From positions 1-20,365 of the forward strand of contig CALGII010000305.1 of NCBI GenBank assembly GCA_937915485.1: DNA of 20,365 nucleotides. The letters run 5' to 3'. This DNA is from an uncultured Ignavibacteriota bacterium. Lineage in GTDB: Bacteria; Bacteroidota; Ignavibacteria; Tepidaquicellales; Tepidaquicellaceae. The position numbers were made by a program, and so were the translations under genes. The stretch's first letter is position 1; the number at the start of each line of letters is the position of its first letter. Under the pieces are notes generated by a model that worked only from the letters and a program-made list of their open reading frames with translations, was not told the DNA's origin and ran no database searches. Shown here one piece after another: positions 1 to 7,424 of this stretch.

Positions 1-31
1 GATTTAATGGCACTTCGAATTACTTCGATGC

Positions 32-469
32 TCAGTTCTTGTAGAATGAGAATTCCTGAAAGAATTCGCTCCCGCCCGACGTCCAGTTTATTTGAAGTTT
101 CCAGTATCCCCTGTCAAGACGCTCAATGCTTACGACCTGCCTCTTCAACGTGTCTGCGGCAACGGGTATTTTCACGTCTTTCGCGTTGTCGGACGGCCTG
201 TAAAGAAGTATAAAATCTTTCGGGGACGGCGTGTCGGGAATATTTGGGTAAAAGATGTTAAGCGCCGCGCCCGTGTTCTCCATTTTCATCGTGTCTCTTA
301 ACGCCCTCGTGCGGTTAACCCTGTCTATCTGCTCCTGATATTTCAGTTCCTTCTCGTAATAGTTGTCCGTTACGACATCGACTTTCTGGTTCATGAAAAA
401 AATAACCGAACCGATGACGGCGAGAACGAACAACACAAACGCAGCCGCTATTTTATATCCCCAGTTCAT
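32..469 (-). CDS. ccoH: FixH/CcoH family protein, cbb3 oxidase assembly
   Basis: This 145-residue protein has one N-terminal membrane helix (about residues 8-26) followed by a periplasmic domain. The stretch VVTDNYYEKELKYQEQID directly after the helix is the typical FixH signature of Bacteroidota-type proteins. FixH/CcoH is a membrane protein needed for assembly and stability of cbb3 cytochrome oxidase, often linked to copper delivery in fix/cco clusters. It is the last complete gene of the minus-strand cco operon. It follows ccoG across 211 nt that are largely filled by 21-bp tandem repeats. No clear Shine-Dalgarno site precedes the ATG. The stop lies 31 nt from the window edge, so any next operon gene (commonly a SafE-like protein or ccoS) lies outside. 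Confidence 0.85.
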   Translation of the reverse strand: MNWGYKIAAAFVLFVLAVIGSVIFFMNQKVDVVTDNYYEKELKYQEQIDRVNRTRALRDTMKMENTGAALNIFYPNIPDTPSPKDFILLYRPSDNAKDVKIPVAADTLKRQVVSIERLDRGYWKLQINWTSGGSEFFQEFSFYKN

Positions 470-506
470 ATTATTGACATTATACTTTGCTGTAAGTTAC
501 AACAAA

Positions 507-660
507 AACCCCTTGTCTCTCTATGACAACTCTATGGTTCTCCGTGTAACTTTTCAAAAACATTTTTATACAAAACTCCGTGGTTCTCTGTGATAACTCT
601 GTGGTTCTCTGTGACAACTCCGTGGCTCTCTGTGACAACTCTGTGGTTCTCTGTGCAACC
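507..660. repeat. 21-bp tandem repeat between ccoG and ccoH
   Basis: Four contiguous 21-bp units lie at 574-594, 595-615, 616-636 and 637-657, each of the form AACTCYGTGGYTCTCTGTGAY with one to three differences. A more diverged unit sits at 528-548 and a partial one just before it. The two blocks are separated by about 25 nt of AT-rich sequence (549-573). Because 21 is a multiple of three, the minus strand stays open through the array and spells a heptapeptide repeat (TELSQRT), but nothing suggests translation. The repeats fill most of the 211-nt gap between two genes of one operon, so they would be transcribed inside the cco mRNA. Confidence 0.85.
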
Positions 661-680
661 GGGCAAAATCCTCTCAAGAA

Positions 681-2081
681 TCATTTCTTCTGCGGTCCGA
701 TGAACGTCGTCTTCGTCTCGTAGAAAAGTTTTCCTCCCGCGAACACCTGTATGTTCAACTGCACGACCGTTGTCTTTATGTCAACCTTGCTCATTACAAC
801 CAGAAACTCCGCCTCGTGCACGCTGAGCGACGGTATTACAACGTCCTTTCCTACCGTCAGAATCTCCGCACCCGGCGTGTTCGTCTTCACCTCGACCGGC
901 ATATCGTCGAACGTGTTGTTGACGAGCACGGCGTGGTAAAGATTGCTGATTTTATTGTCAGGCATCTCCTGATAAATTTTTCCGGGCGACCTTAAAATGT
1001 TCACCTTCACGTCGCTTCTCGATACAAGCAGCGCCGTAAATATCGAAACCAGCGCGGCGAGCAGCACCGTATATAAAATCAGCCGCGGGGTAAATCTGAA
1101 TTTCAGTTTTTCCTTTATCCCTTTCATCGACGCGTACCTTATCAATCCCTTCGGCTTGTTCACCTTAGTCATTATAGAATCGCAGGCGTCTATGCAAGAC
1201 GTGCAGTTTACGCATTCCAATTGCGTTCCGTTCCTTATGTCAATTCCCGTCGGACACACCGCCACGCAGAGATTGCAGTCTATGCAGTCGCCCGTCGTTT
1301 CGTTGAGTTTTCCTCTCGGCTCTCCCCTTACGTGGTCGTAAGCGACGACGATTGAATTCGCGTCAAGAAGCACGCCCTGAAGCCGCCCGTACGGACAGAC
1401 TATCGTGCACGCCTGCTCGCGGAATTTAGAAAATACGAAATAGAATATTCCCGAAAACACCGCAACCGCTATGAATCCCGTGATATGCTCGGCGGGAGAA
1501 CGGCTGATTATTTCAAGCGTCTTGTCTATCCCGACGAGATACGCCATGAAAGTGTTTCCAATCAGAAACGCGATTATGAAAAAGATTGCGTGTTTTAAAG
1601 TCTTCTTGAAAAACTTTTTCCCGTTCATCGGCTCCTTGTCGAGCGCCCGCTGTTTCGCCGAGTCGCCTTCGATAAGATATTCGATTTTCCTGAACACCAT
1701 TTCCATGAAAACGGTTTGCGGGCATACCCATCCGCAGAAAATTCTCCCGTAAACCGCCGTGAACAGTACCACGAAAACGACAAGCGTCACGAACCCGAGA
1801 GCGAATATATAAAAGTCCTGCGGTCCGAACGCGAACCCGAAGAGTATGAACTTCCCGTCGAAAACGTTGAACAGCATGAACGGATGCCCGTTTGATTTTA
1901 TCCACGGCGTTATGAATAGAAACGCCAGCAGAAACACGCTGACGATTGTCCGCGCCGTGTAAAATTTTCCCTTTTGCTTTTTGGGATACACCCACACCCG
2001 CTTGCCCTCGCTCGTTACCGTCGATAGATGGTCCCTGAATGATTCGTCTTCCATTCCCGTATTTATTTTATCTTCCGCCAT
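681..2081 (-). CDS. ccoG: Cytochrome c oxidase accessory protein CcoG (RdxA/FixG family)
   Basis: This is a 466-residue membrane iron-sulfur protein. Several hydrophobic segments occupy roughly residues 43-60, 88-112, 165-185 and 200-218, with another near 335-355. Two ferredoxin-like cysteine clusters follow, C266/C269/C272/C276 and C290/C293/C296/C300, enough for two [4Fe-4S] clusters. Membrane-proximal pairs C116/C120 (FCGWVC) and C225/C229 (CTIVC) match the CxxxC motifs of the CcoG family, which functions as a cupric reductase supplying Cu(I) for cbb3 oxidase assembly. The C-terminal 110 residues form an Ig-like periplasmic domain. The length fits the family. The start ATG lies on the outer edge of an imperfect copy of the repeat that flanks the neighbouring GxxExxY gene, and no Shine-Dalgarno site is seen. 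Upstream in the operon is ccoP, separated by that cassette. Confidence 0.93.
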   Translation of the reverse strand: MAEDKINTGMEDESFRDHLSTVTSEGKRVWVYPKKQKGKFYTARTIVSVFLLAFLFITPWIKSNGHPFMLFNVFDGKFILFGFAFGPQDFYIFALGFVTLVVFVVLFTAVYGRIFCGWVCPQTVFMEMVFRKIEYLIEGDSAKQRALDKEPMNGKKFFKKTLKHAIFFIIAFLIGNTFMAYLVGIDKTLEIISRSPAEHITGFIAVAVFSGIFYFVFSKFREQACTIVCPYGRLQGVLLDANSIVVAYDHVRGEPRGKLNETTGDCIDCNLCVAVCPTGIDIRNGTQLECVNCTSCIDACDSIMTKVNKPKGLIRYASMKGIKEKLKFRFTPRLILYTVLLAALVSIFTALLVSRSDVKVNILRSPGKIYQEMPDNKISNLYHAVLVNNTFDDMPVEVKTNTPGAEILTVGKDVVIPSLSVHEAEFLVVMSKVDIKTTVVQLNIQVFAGGKLFYETKTTFIGPQKK

Positions 2082-2181
2082 TAATTTTCACGAATTACAA
2101 AATCACAAAACAAATCTTCAAAACCCGGTTGTGCTAAAACTAGCCACTAATTATCACGAATTACACTAAATCACAAAACAA
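2077..2181. repeat. Left doubled repeat of the GxxExxY cassette
   Basis: Two related copies occur, at 2077-2113 and 2143-2181. Both read GCCAYTAATTWTCACGAATT and continue with AC, A/T-rich bases and ATCACAAAACAA. The second copy contains the stop codon of the GxxExxY gene. The first begins at the ccoG start codon. They are inverted relative to the doubled copies at 2541-2624, so the pair behaves like inverted flanks. Confidence 0.8.
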
Positions 2182-2500
2182 GCCTTTTAAACTCGTAAGA
2201 TGGATTTCCGAAATTTGCGATAATACCCAGTCTGCAATTAGAGATTGCCATATAATTTAATGTTTGTTTGATATGCTCATCGATAATTTTATTTGTTGCT
2301 TTAACTTCAAGTATTATTTTATCCATAAGAAAAAAATCAGCGTAAAATTTGTGCTTCAGTGTGATTTCTTTGTATACAATATTAAACTCTTTTTCTCTGA
2401 CAAAATCTATATTATGAACTTTGAATTCATATTCTAATGCATCTTTATACACGCTCTCAAGCAATCCGTTGCCAAGTACTTTGTGTACTTCCATGCACAA
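2171..2500 (-). CDS. GxxExxY protein, PD-(D/E)XK nuclease-like (probable frameshift near start)
   Basis: The 109 residues are recognisable as a GxxExxY family protein, a small group assigned to the PD-(D/E)XK nuclease fold whose biological role is not established. The name motif is G12-L-L-E15-S-V-Y18. A putative nuclease core follows, with D55 (YADFFL), E65 and K67 (LEVKA), and Q79 in the helix after it, so the catalytic pattern looks intact. The in-frame start is a TTG and lacks the first 15 or so family residues. Those residues (MVELINKEEFF) are encoded just upstream in another frame from an ATG at 2542-2544. A shift of -1 within the T6 run at 2512-2517 joins the two and gives 124 residues, near the usual family length. 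The gene may therefore be a pseudogene, a base-calling error, or use frameshifting. It is oriented with the cco operon, between ccoP and ccoG, and bracketed by inverted repeats. Confidence 0.8.
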   Translation of the reverse strand: MCMEVHKVLGNGLLESVYKDALEYEFKVHNIDFVREKEFNIVYKEITLKHKFYADFFLMDKIILEVKATNKIIDEHIKQTLNYMAISNCRLGIIANFGNPSYEFKRLVL

Positions 2501-2544
2501 TCCATTTATCGAAAAAATTCCTCTTTGTTTATTAATTCCACCAT
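2501..2544 (-). other. Out-of-frame 5' end of the GxxExxY gene
   Basis: From the ATG at 2544-2542 the minus strand reads MVELINKEEFFR and then a stop. The start of this peptide resembles the usual N-terminus of GxxExxY proteins. The remainder of the protein continues in a different frame after the homopolymer at 2512-2517. The ATG itself lies inside the flanking repeat (CTAAAATGG). Confidence 0.6.
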
Positions 2545-2632
2545 TTTAGTGCAATTAGTGATAATTCGTGGCTGCTCTTTATCCCGCCATTTTAGTGCAA
2601 TTAGTGATAATTCGTGGCTGCTCTGTATTCCG
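2541..2632. repeat. Right doubled repeat of the GxxExxY cassette (46-bp unit x2)
   Basis: Two adjacent 46-bp units occur at 2541-2586 and 2587-2632. Their first 38 bases are identical (CCATTTTAGTGCAATTAG... through TGGCTGCTCT) and the last eight differ at two positions. The reverse complement matches the left copies at about 27 of 30 positions. The proximal unit carries the presumed native ATG of the GxxExxY gene. The distal unit ends 10 nt from the ccoP stop codon. Confidence 0.85.
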
Positions 2633-2642
2633 CCAATGAGAA

Positions 2643-3452
2643 TTATTTCTTCAGCGTATCCTTCGGCGCTGCCGTTGAATCGACCCAGACAGTCCCCTCG
2701 GGCGCCTTTGGCGCCGCGGGCTTCGTCCCCTTGAACGTCAGAACGTAACTCGCTACCTGTTGAATCTGTTTCGGGTTCAACTGGTTCTGCCAGGTTATCA
2801 TCCCCTTCGCGGGAACACCGTACTTTATCGTGCTGAACACGTTCTTTATTCCGCCGCCGTGAATCCAGTAATCGTCAGCGAGGTTCGGGCCCACAGTCCC
2901 GCCGCCGTCAGCGGCGTGGCAGTTGAGGCAGTTCGCCGTAAATATCTCTTTCCCCTTCTCCAGGTCGGCCGCGTCTGAAAGCACGGTAGCATTATTCTCG
3001 TTTATCAGCGCGCCCGTTTTTATTAGTTCGTCCTTCTGCGCCTGCGCGACCGTCATTTCCTGTATATACTCGTCAAATGAAGAATTCTGCCTGCCCGACA
3101 CGTGGTAAACAAACATGTAAACGACAGCAGCCGCTATCGTGATGTAAAATAAAAACTGAAACCAGGCGGGAGCGGGATTGTCAAGTTCCTGAATTCCGTC
3201 GTACTCGTGGTCTGTTAGAATCGGTGTTTCAACCGTCGCGGCCGCTGCCGCCGCTTTCTTCGGCTTCCTTTCACCCGATTCAAAAATCATTATTGACGCG
3301 AATAACACCGCCAGAGTGAACAGCAGCGCGCCGAGTATGAGATACACGTATGTATCCGTATGCGTTTCCTGCTTTGCCTGCGCCATTGCCTGAACCTGAG
3401 TCAGCGCCGTTATCCCCGCCGCCGTCATCACGGCTAAAACTTTTTTGTTCAT
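2643..3452 (-). CDS. ccoP: cbb3-type cytochrome c oxidase subunit III (CcoP), single-heme form
   Basis: This 269-residue c-type cytochrome subunit passes electrons to the CcoNO core. The hydrophobic segment at about residues 35-56 is followed by the FixP/CcoP N-terminal module DHEYDGIQELDNPAPAWFQ and a second membrane helix (97-117). A cytochrome c domain then carries C175-L-N-C178-H179 and a probable axial Met in KGMITW (M218). Only one CxxCH is present, whereas the classical proteobacterial CcoP has two; single-heme versions occur in Bacteroidota-type operons. A hydrophobic stretch at 3-24 looks like a signal sequence or extra helix. The C-terminal tail is rich in Ala, Pro and Lys. The start overlaps the ccoQ stop by 4 nt (ATGA), implying translational coupling. 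Confidence 0.93.
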   Translation of the reverse strand: MNKKVLAVMTAAGITALTQVQAMAQAKQETHTDTYVYLILGALLFTLAVLFASIMIFESGERKPKKAAAAAATVETPILTDHEYDGIQELDNPAPAWFQFLFYITIAAAVVYMFVYHVSGRQNSSFDEYIQEMTVAQAQKDELIKTGALINENNATVLSDAADLEKGKEIFTANCLNCHAADGGGTVGPNLADDYWIHGGGIKNVFSTIKYGVPAKGMITWQNQLNPKQIQQVASYVLTFKGTKPAAPKAPEGTVWVDSTAAPKDTLKK

Positions 3453-3637
3453 CTTGAAAATTTTTTGTTTTCCGAATTCTTATTTTCCAGAGGAAGATTG
3501 TTGTATTCTTCCAGTTTTTTCTTGTCAATTTTGAACGTCCATATTACTATCACCGCGAACGTGATTATGAATAATATCATCGTCGCTATCGCGAATATGT
3601 TCAGCCACTCAACCGATACGAAATACTTGCTGAACAT
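3449..3637 (-). CDS. ccoQ: cbb3 oxidase small subunit, CcoQ/FixQ-like
   Basis: A 62-residue protein with one membrane helix (about residues 13-35, LNIFAIATMILFIITFAVIV) and a short charged cytoplasmic tail. Size, topology and position between ccoNO and ccoP are those of CcoQ/FixQ, the small subunit that stabilises the cbb3 complex. Sequence conservation in this family is low, so the call rests largely on position. It starts 1 nt after the ccoNO stop and overlaps the ccoP start by 4 nt. Confidence 0.8.
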   Translation of the reverse strand: MFSKYFVSVEWLNIFAIATMILFIITFAVIVIWTFKIDKKKLEEYNNLPLENKNSENKKFSR

Positions 3638-3638
3638 T

Positions 3639-5798
3639 TTATTTCCCCGTCTGCTGGTTCTTTATATCCGTTCCCAGCCTTTGCAGATAAGCGATAAGAG
3701 CAATAATTTCCCGGTCGCTCGTTACATCGATTCCCTGCTTCTGAAGGTCAGCGGCAATTTCTTCCGCCTGCTTCTGCAAATCAGTGTTCGCGGTTTTTTC
3801 ATAACCCTGTTCATACGGCACGCCGAGAGTCCTCATCGCGTTAATCTTCGCTTCGGTGTTGGAAACGTCAAGTATCTGCTCCTTCAGCCACGAATATCTC
3901 GGCATCAGAGAGCCGGGCGATACGGTTGTCGGGTCGTCCATGTGCAGGTAATGCCAGAGGTTCGGATATTTCTTGCCCTCCCTCAGCAAATCGGGTCCCG
4001 TTCTTTTTGAACCCCAGAGGAAAGGATGGTCGTAAACAAACTCGCCCGCCTTCGCGTATTCTCCGTACCTTTCCGTCTCGGAACGGAACGGACGTACCAT
4101 CTGCGAGTGGCAGGAATTGCACGCCTCGCGTATGTATATGTCGCGTCCCTGAAGTTCGAGCGGCGTGTACGGCTTGACGCTCGCTATAGTAGGTATGTTC
4201 GATTTTATCAGATACGTCGGAATAACCTCTATCAGTCCGCCGACAAGGACAACAATAACCGCGAGTACCGTAAACCGGAACGGCTTCCTCTCAATCAGTC
4301 TGTGTTTCTTCATTATCGAACCCTTTATCGGTTCGAACGTTACGTTCTTCTCAAGCGCGGGCGCCTCTGCGGCTTCCTCTCCTATGAAACTTCCCTGCTT
4401 GATTGTCTTTATAAGATTGACGAGCATCACGACGAATCCCGCGTAATAGAAAAGCCCGCCGGTTATGCGAATCATGTGCATCGTTTTTATCTGAAGAAGC
4501 GTCTCAAGAAAATTCGGATAGAGAAGCACCCCCTCGGGAGTGAACTGCTTCCACATCAATGCCTGCGTCACGCCCGACCAGTACATCGGTATCGCGTAAA
4601 ACAGAATCCCGACAAACCCAATCCAGAAATGGAAGTTCGCCATCTTCTTCGAGTACAGTTCGGTCCTGAAAAGTTTCGGCACAAGCCAGTACAGTATGCC
4701 GAATGTTAAAAATCCGTTCCAGCCGAGCGCGCCGATGTGCACGTGCGCGATTATCCAGTCGGTGAAATGCGCTATCGCGTTAACGTTTTTCAGTGAAAGC
4801 ATCGGTCCCTCAAACGTCGCCATTCCGTAAGCCGTTACCGCCACGACCATGAACTTCAAAATCACGTTATCCCTGACCTTGTCCCACGCGCCTCTTAACG
4901 TAAGCAGCCCGTTTATCATTCCTCCCCACGACGGAGCGATAAGCATTATCGAAAATACAGTGCCGAGCGACTGCGCCCAGTCCGGCAGCGCGCTGTAAAG
5001 CAGATGGTGCGGTCCCGCCCAGATGTATATAAAAATCAAAGTCCAGAAGTGAATAATAGACAGCCTGTACGAGTACACCGGTCTCTCCGCCGCTTTCGGC
5101 AGGAAATAATACATCAGGCCGAGATAAGGCGTCGTTAAAAAGAATGCGACCGCGTTGTGTCCGTACCACCACTGGACAAGAGCGTCCTGAACACCCGCGT
5201 ATATCGGATAACTCTTCGTCAGGCTGATCGGCAGTTCAAGCGAATTGAATATGTGAAGCACCGCTACGGTCACGACAGTCGCTATGTAGAACCAAATCGC
5301 AACGTACATGTGTCTTTCGCGCCGCTTTACAATCGTGCCGAACATGTTAATCGCCAGCACGACCCAAATAACGGTGATTAATATATCAATTGGCCATTCG
5401 AGTTCAGCGTATTCCTTGCTTGTCGTGATTCCGAGAGGGAGCGTAACCGCTGCGAGCACGATTATCAACTGCCACCCCCAGAAATGAATCTTTGAAAGCA
5501 GGTCGCTGAACATCCGCGCCTTGCATAGCCTCTGAAGGGAGTAATATAATCCCATGAAAATCGCGTTTCCCACAAAGGCGAATATGACGGCGTTCGTATG
5601 AAGAGGCCGTATCCTGCCGAATGTCGAATACTGCAAGTTGAAATTCAGGCTTGGTATAATTATCTGCGCCGCTATAAGCAGGCCGACGAGCATTCCTACC
5701 GCGCCCCATACCATTACCGCATAGGCAAAATTCCTGACTATCGCGTTGTCGTAGTTGAATTTTTCCGGCGATGTGTTGGAAGATGTAAGGTCAGACAT
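3639..5798 (-). CDS. ccoNO: Fused cbb3 cytochrome c oxidase subunits I and II (CcoNO)
   Basis: A 719-residue fusion of the catalytic haem-copper subunit CcoN (about 1-480) with the monohaem cytochrome CcoO (about 500-719). In CcoN, H67 (RPLHTNA) and H352/H354 (AHVHIGALGWNG) are candidate haem ligands, and H214 (WYGHNA) with H264/H265 (GPHHLLY) are candidate CuB ligands. In CcoO, an anchoring helix at about 508-528 precedes C560-N-S-C563-H564, and the axial Met is likely M632 in SLMPRYSW. The complex reduces O2 to water with high affinity and pumps protons. Separate genes are usual in Proteobacteria; the fusion is typical of Bacteroidota and relatives. It is the first gene of the operon, transcribed away from lhgO, with no obvious Shine-Dalgarno site before its ATG. 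Confidence 0.96.
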   Translation of the reverse strand: MSDLTSSNTSPEKFNYDNAIVRNFAYAVMVWGAVGMLVGLLIAAQIIIPSLNFNLQYSTFGRIRPLHTNAVIFAFVGNAIFMGLYYSLQRLCKARMFSDLLSKIHFWGWQLIIVLAAVTLPLGITTSKEYAELEWPIDILITVIWVVLAINMFGTIVKRRERHMYVAIWFYIATVVTVAVLHIFNSLELPISLTKSYPIYAGVQDALVQWWYGHNAVAFFLTTPYLGLMYYFLPKAAERPVYSYRLSIIHFWTLIFIYIWAGPHHLLYSALPDWAQSLGTVFSIMLIAPSWGGMINGLLTLRGAWDKVRDNVILKFMVVAVTAYGMATFEGPMLSLKNVNAIAHFTDWIIAHVHIGALGWNGFLTFGILYWLVPKLFRTELYSKKMANFHFWIGFVGILFYAIPMYWSGVTQALMWKQFTPEGVLLYPNFLETLLQIKTMHMIRITGGLFYYAGFVVMLVNLIKTIKQGSFIGEEAAEAPALEKNVTFEPIKGSIMKKHRLIERKPFRFTVLAVIVVLVGGLIEVIPTYLIKSNIPTIASVKPYTPLELQGRDIYIREACNSCHSQMVRPFRSETERYGEYAKAGEFVYDHPFLWGSKRTGPDLLREGKKYPNLWHYLHMDDPTTVSPGSLMPRYSWLKEQILDVSNTEAKINAMRTLGVPYEQGYEKTANTDLQKQAEEIAADLQKQGIDVTSDREIIALIAYLQRLGTDIKNQQTGK

Positions 5799-6114
5799 AG
5801 TTAATAATTTTCGATAGTGATTTTAATTATTTTTTGTAATTTACTTCTTTTTTCTCATAAATGTTAAACCAAAAATGCAGTTCTAAAAGGACGTTATTGT
5901 CCGAGTAATAAAAAATATAATTTTTGTTTTTGTAACGGATTTACCACTCCTTATATTGCAAGGTATTATGTTTTTATAACAATTTTTCCGCCAAAAACAT
6001 TCTCATTCCCCGGCATCTGATAACTCCGTAGGAGCGGCAACGCTGAAAATACTATTCCCGTTTTTATCGCTTTATATAATCCGTGAATTCTGCATTTTTG
6101 TATAATATCCCATT
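5799..6114. promoter_or_regulatory. Divergent intergenic region between ccoNO and lhgO
   Basis: These 316 nt must hold promoters for the leftward cco operon and probably for rightward lhgO. The sequence is AT-rich. On the plus strand a TATAAT lies at 6075-6080, about 35 nt before the lhgO ATG, but no convincing -35 element was found. No FNR-type TTGAT-N4-ATCAA site was seen near the cco promoter, where one might expect oxygen control. A small hairpin-forming CTCC-GTA-GGAG element followed by CGGC lies at 6024-6037. Confidence 0.4.
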
Positions 6115-7311
6115 ATGAAAAAACATTTTGACGTCATCGTTGCAGGAGCGGGAATTGTCGGCCTCGGTTCCGCCCTGAAACTCCTTGAGAAAAATTCCGG
6201 GTTAAAACTTCTCATAATCGAAAAAGAGAACGGTGTCTCTAAACACCAGACCGGAAACAACAGCGGCGTCATTCACTCGGGCATTTATTACAAACCCGGA
6301 AGTCTCAAAGCCGTCAATTGCACGCGCGGGTACAGAATGCTTCTTGACTTCTGCGACGCGAATGAGATACAATACGACATCTGCGGAAAACTTATCGTCG
6401 CTACGAACGAGCAGGAAATTCCCGCTTTGATGAACCTCTATGAAAGAGGCGAAGAGAACGGGCTGACGGGACTTAAGATTATCGAAACCGGAAGACTGAA
6501 AAATTTCGAACCGAACGTCAGCGGGGTAAAAGCCATACACGTCCCTCAAACGGGAATAATCGATTATAAAATCGTATCTAAAAAAATTCACGAACTGCTG
6601 ACACGCAAAGGCGCGGAATTTGTTTTCAACGAAAGGATTGATTACATAAATGAAAAAACTGACAGCGTGGAAATCGGAACGGACAAGGAGTTTTACGACG
6701 CGAAACTTCTACTCACGTGCTGCGGACTTCAATCCGACAGGATTGCCCGACTTAATAATAAAAACCTCGGCTTGCGGATAATTCCATTCCGGGGAGAATA
6801 CTATAAAATCAAGAAAGAAAAAAGCAGCCTCATCCGTAATCTCATCTATCCCGTTCCCGACCCGCAATTTCCGTTTCTCGGCGTGCATTACACGAGAAAG
6901 ATGAACGGGGAAATTGAAGCCGGACCTAATGCCGTCTTCGCTTTCGGACGCGAATGCTACGGAAAGTTTGACGTCAATCCGAAGGACCTCGCGGAAAGCC
7001 TTGTCTGGAAAGGTTTTCTATCCGTCGCGGGTAGATTCTGGAAAACAGGATTAATGGAATTTTACCGCTCGTTTTCAAAACCCGCTTTTACAAGAGCGCT
7101 TCAGAAACTCACTCCCTGCATCACGGAACACGACCTCGAACCCGGCGGTGCAGGCATAAGGGCTCAGGCATGCGGAAAAGACGGAAAACTTATCGATGAT
7201 TTTCTTTTCGTCGAAAACAAACGGGTCCTTCACGTCTGTAACGCGCCATCCCCCGCCGCTACTTCCTGTTTTTCAATCGGCGAAACAATTGCAACAAAAT
7301 TACTTTCCTGA
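6115..7311 (+). CDS. lhgO: L-2-hydroxyglutarate oxidase (LhgO family FAD enzyme)
   Basis: A 398-residue DAO-type flavoenzyme. The N-terminal FAD-binding GxGxxG is GAGIVG at residues 11-16, with an acidic residue (E36, IIEKE) at the end of strand two of the Rossmann fold. The block HQTGNNSGVIHSGIYY (44-59) is the family signature, and a C-terminal GGAGIRAQ stretch sits near 344-350. The family oxidises L-2-hydroxyglutarate to 2-oxoglutarate, either as metabolite repair or passing electrons to the respiratory chain. Length and start fit the family. The gene diverges from the cco operon and is followed after 113 nt by a diheme cytochrome c, but no functional link is evident beyond proximity. Confidence 0.92.
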   Translation: MKKHFDVIVAGAGIVGLGSALKLLEKNSGLKLLIIEKENGVSKHQTGNNSGVIHSGIYYKPGSLKAVNCTRGYRMLLDFCDANEIQYDICGKLIVATNEQEIPALMNLYERGEENGLTGLKIIETGRLKNFEPNVSGVKAIHVPQTGIIDYKIVSKKIHELLTRKGAEFVFNERIDYINEKTDSVEIGTDKEFYDAKLLLTCCGLQSDRIARLNNKNLGLRIIPFRGEYYKIKKEKSSLIRNLIYPVPDPQFPFLGVHYTRKMNGEIEAGPNAVFAFGRECYGKFDVNPKDLAESLVWKGFLSVAGRFWKTGLMEFYRSFSKPAFTRALQKLTPCITEHDLEPGGAGIRAQACGKDGKLIDDFLFVENKRVLHVCNAPSPAATSCFSIGETIATKLLS

Positions 7312-7424
7312 CGTATACTCAAAAAAGAAACTTTTTAAAACTGTCAATGTTTTAGTCTGTAACAATTCCCCCTGAATATTGCATTGGAGGCGGTTTTTTT
7401 TATTAAACTTTATTTGGGGAGAGC

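Noticed and set aside
1..31. Start of a further operon gene after ccoH
   Set aside because: Only 31 nt remain and no ATG is visible on the minus strand; too little to call.
480..677. Minus-strand open frame of 65 codons with a repeated TELSQRT peptide
   Set aside because: It is a by-product of the 21-bp tandem repeat, which keeps any frame open; no ribosome binding site or family resemblance.
1513..1995. 160-codon minus-strand open frame within ccoG
   Set aside because: Arg/His-rich shadow of the real ccoG frame.
5889..5902. GGAC-GTTATT-GTCC inverted repeat upstream of ccoNO as an operator
   Set aside because: Arms are only 4 bp, expected by chance in this length.
5799..5998. FNR/Anr box for the cco operon
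   Set aside because: No TTGAT-N4-ATCAA-like site was found on reading both strands.
6101..6106. TATAAT as the lhgO -10 box
   Set aside because: It lies only 9 nt before the ATG; the copy at 6075-6080 is better placed, and neither has a good -35 element.
7312..7424. Terminator between lhgO and the diheme cytochrome gene
   Set aside because: There is a T8 run near 7400, but no convincing stem precedes it.
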